A DNA stretch of 6,035 nucleotides from DASVRA01 sp036388855. Lineage in GTDB: Bacteria; Pseudomonadota; Alphaproteobacteria; Caulobacterales; Caulobacteraceae. The position numbers were made by a program, and so were the translations under genes. The stretch lies in contig DASVRA010000005.1 of assembly GCA_036388855.1 (NCBI GenBank), positions 1 to 6,035 on the forward strand, given 5' to 3'. Below the pieces are notes generated by a model, which made no database searches, was not told the origin of the DNA, and saw only the letters and a program-made list of their open reading frames with translations. Below, in pieces: positions 5,330 to 6,035 of the stretch (within the stretch, counting starts at the first letter, position 1; each line of letters begins with the position of its first letter).

Positions 5330-5596
5330 TCAGCCGGGCAGGGGCGAGAAGGCGGTGCGCAGGCCGGCGGCCTTGGTCAGGGCGGCCGGGGCCACGGCCT
5401 TCCAGTATTGCGCGTCTTCGGGGCGGCAGGCCGAGGCGCGCTCCGCCGCGCGCAGGCGCCGGGCGGCGGCGATCTGCAGCAACCGGGCGTGCTCCTCGCG
5501 CGAGGTGGGAACCTGGCGGGGGATGAAGCGGCGCAGCTGGGGCTCGGCCGTGAAGTCGACAGGGGCGGCGGCCGTCCTGCGGGCGAACATGAACAT
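5330..5596 (-). CDS. Small basic protein of unknown function, 88 aa
   Basis: I do not recognise this protein. It is 88 residues starting MFMFARRTAAAPVDF; ATG 5590 would give 86. It is rich in Ala and Arg, with a likely helix at about 31-58 (SREEHARLLQIAAARRLRAA) and a PEDAQYWKA segment near 59-67. No membrane segment, signal peptide or known motif is seen. It is called as a gene because codons from the Met onward are almost all G- or C-ending, as in the real genes here. The in-frame extension upstream to 5767 loses that bias and is rich in A/T-ending codons, so the shorter start is preferred. The ribosome site is weak, with only a CGGAT upstream. It converges on the hydroxylase gene with 6 bases between the stops and no visible terminator. 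Confidence 0.55.
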   Translation of the reverse strand: MFMFARRTAAAPVDFTAEPQLRRFIPRQVPTSREEHARLLQIAAARRLRAAERASACRPEDAQYWKAVAPAALTKAAGLRTAFSPLPG

Positions 5597-6035
5597 GAGA
5601 GACGATCCGGAAGCCGATGCGGTGTCCCGCGCCCTTTTGGAGCAGACAGCCGGATTGGGATCGGCTTTGCGATCTGAGCGAACAACTGCGCTCAGGACTC
5701 TCCGGTTCCACGCTGGATTCACGAAATTTTCGCGCCTCAAGCGAGCGCGGGCCACGGCGCCGGGCATTCACTTTGTCAAAGACCGTGCACGTTGCCCACG
5801 CGCCGTGCCTTCCCCGCCGTTGCGGCGAGGCGGAAGGGCGGCGGGGCGCCGGGCGCTGCCCGGAGCAATGGAATAACCGTTTCGGCAGGTCCGATACGCC
5901 CCGCGCGGTTCGTTTTCGGCCAGCGTCCGGCAGGCGCACGTCTTGGGTGCTACCCGGACCCCGGAGCTTCATTCCCCTGCTTCGGGGCGATCAGCTCCGG
6001 GCGGCGGCGCTCCGGTCGCCCGGGGCACGCCGCCA
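5597..6035. other. Intergenic region with no convincing gene; structured GC-rich right half
   Basis: No frame has a start with a ribosome site plus normal codon use. All three plus frames are open from about 5880 to the window end, which is expected by chance at this GC level. The minus frames entering from the right edge stop within about 90 bases, so at most the tail of a leftward gene could be here. Bases 5600-5780 are lower in GC and probably hold the promoter of the 88-residue gene. Bases 5808-6001 hold many stem-loops: 5808-5837, 5849-5863, 5925-5959 and 5960-6001. They could be the leader RNA of a rightward gene beyond the window, or a noncoding RNA. No known RNA family was recognised. 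Confidence 0.5.

Noticed and set aside
5597..5767. N-terminal extension of the 88-residue leftward gene to ATG 5767
   Set aside because: Codons here have many A- and T-ending positions, unlike every real gene in the window. The bias begins at the Met at 5596.
5774..5779. Minus-strand TTGACA as a -35 element for the 88-residue gene
   Set aside because: No convincing -10 sequence lies 16-18 bases downstream, nor a Caulobacter-type GCTANAWC at closer spacing. The hexamer alone is not enough.

Overview
This is a GC-rich window (third codon positions almost all G or C). It carries the tuf end / tRNA-Trp / secE-nusG-rplK-rplA part of the universal translation-transcription cluster. The protein sequences and the tuf, trnW, secE, nusG, rplK, rplA order fit an alphaproteobacterium. 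A Caulobacterales-type genome (Caulobacter, Phenylobacterium or similar) is my guess, from general impression only.

Layout. (1) 1-382: the last 126 codons of tuf (EF-Tu), followed by a strong intrinsic terminator at 413-442. (2) 464-1771: two leftward genes, probably one transcription unit. The upstream one encodes a 79-residue hydrophilic protein with a good ribosome site; the downstream one encodes a 343-residue P-loop sulfotransferase-like protein that converges on tuf and shares its terminator hairpin. (3) 1772-1903: a divergent gap holding two strong tandem inverted repeats. (4) 1904-4161: rightward tRNA-Trp(CCA), secE, nusG, rplK and rplA. The nusG-rplK gap has three stem-loops, one resembling an L1-binding operator. 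A GC-rich hairpin without a T-tract follows rplA. (5) 4229-5323: a rightward TPR plus aspartyl/asparaginyl beta-hydroxylase-like gene, where rplJ is usually found. (6) 5330-5596: a leftward gene for an 88-residue unknown protein, converging on the hydroxylase with a 6-base gap. (7) 5597-6035: no convincing gene; a lower-GC stretch followed by a dense series of GC-rich stem-loops.

How it works together. The core genes supply elongation (EF-Tu), tryptophan decoding, protein export (SecE), transcription elongation/antitermination (NusG) and the L11 and L1 stalk proteins of the 50S subunit. Two accessory blocks interrupt this otherwise conserved neighbourhood: the sulfotransferase-like pair and the hydroxylase plus the 88-residue protein. 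Nothing shows that the two blocks act together. There is no transposase, integrase, CRISPR array or phage gene. I do not see a clear new multi-gene system. The best leads are the nusG-rplK leader RNA, the hairpin pair before tRNA-Trp, the structured right end and the two divergent enzyme genes.
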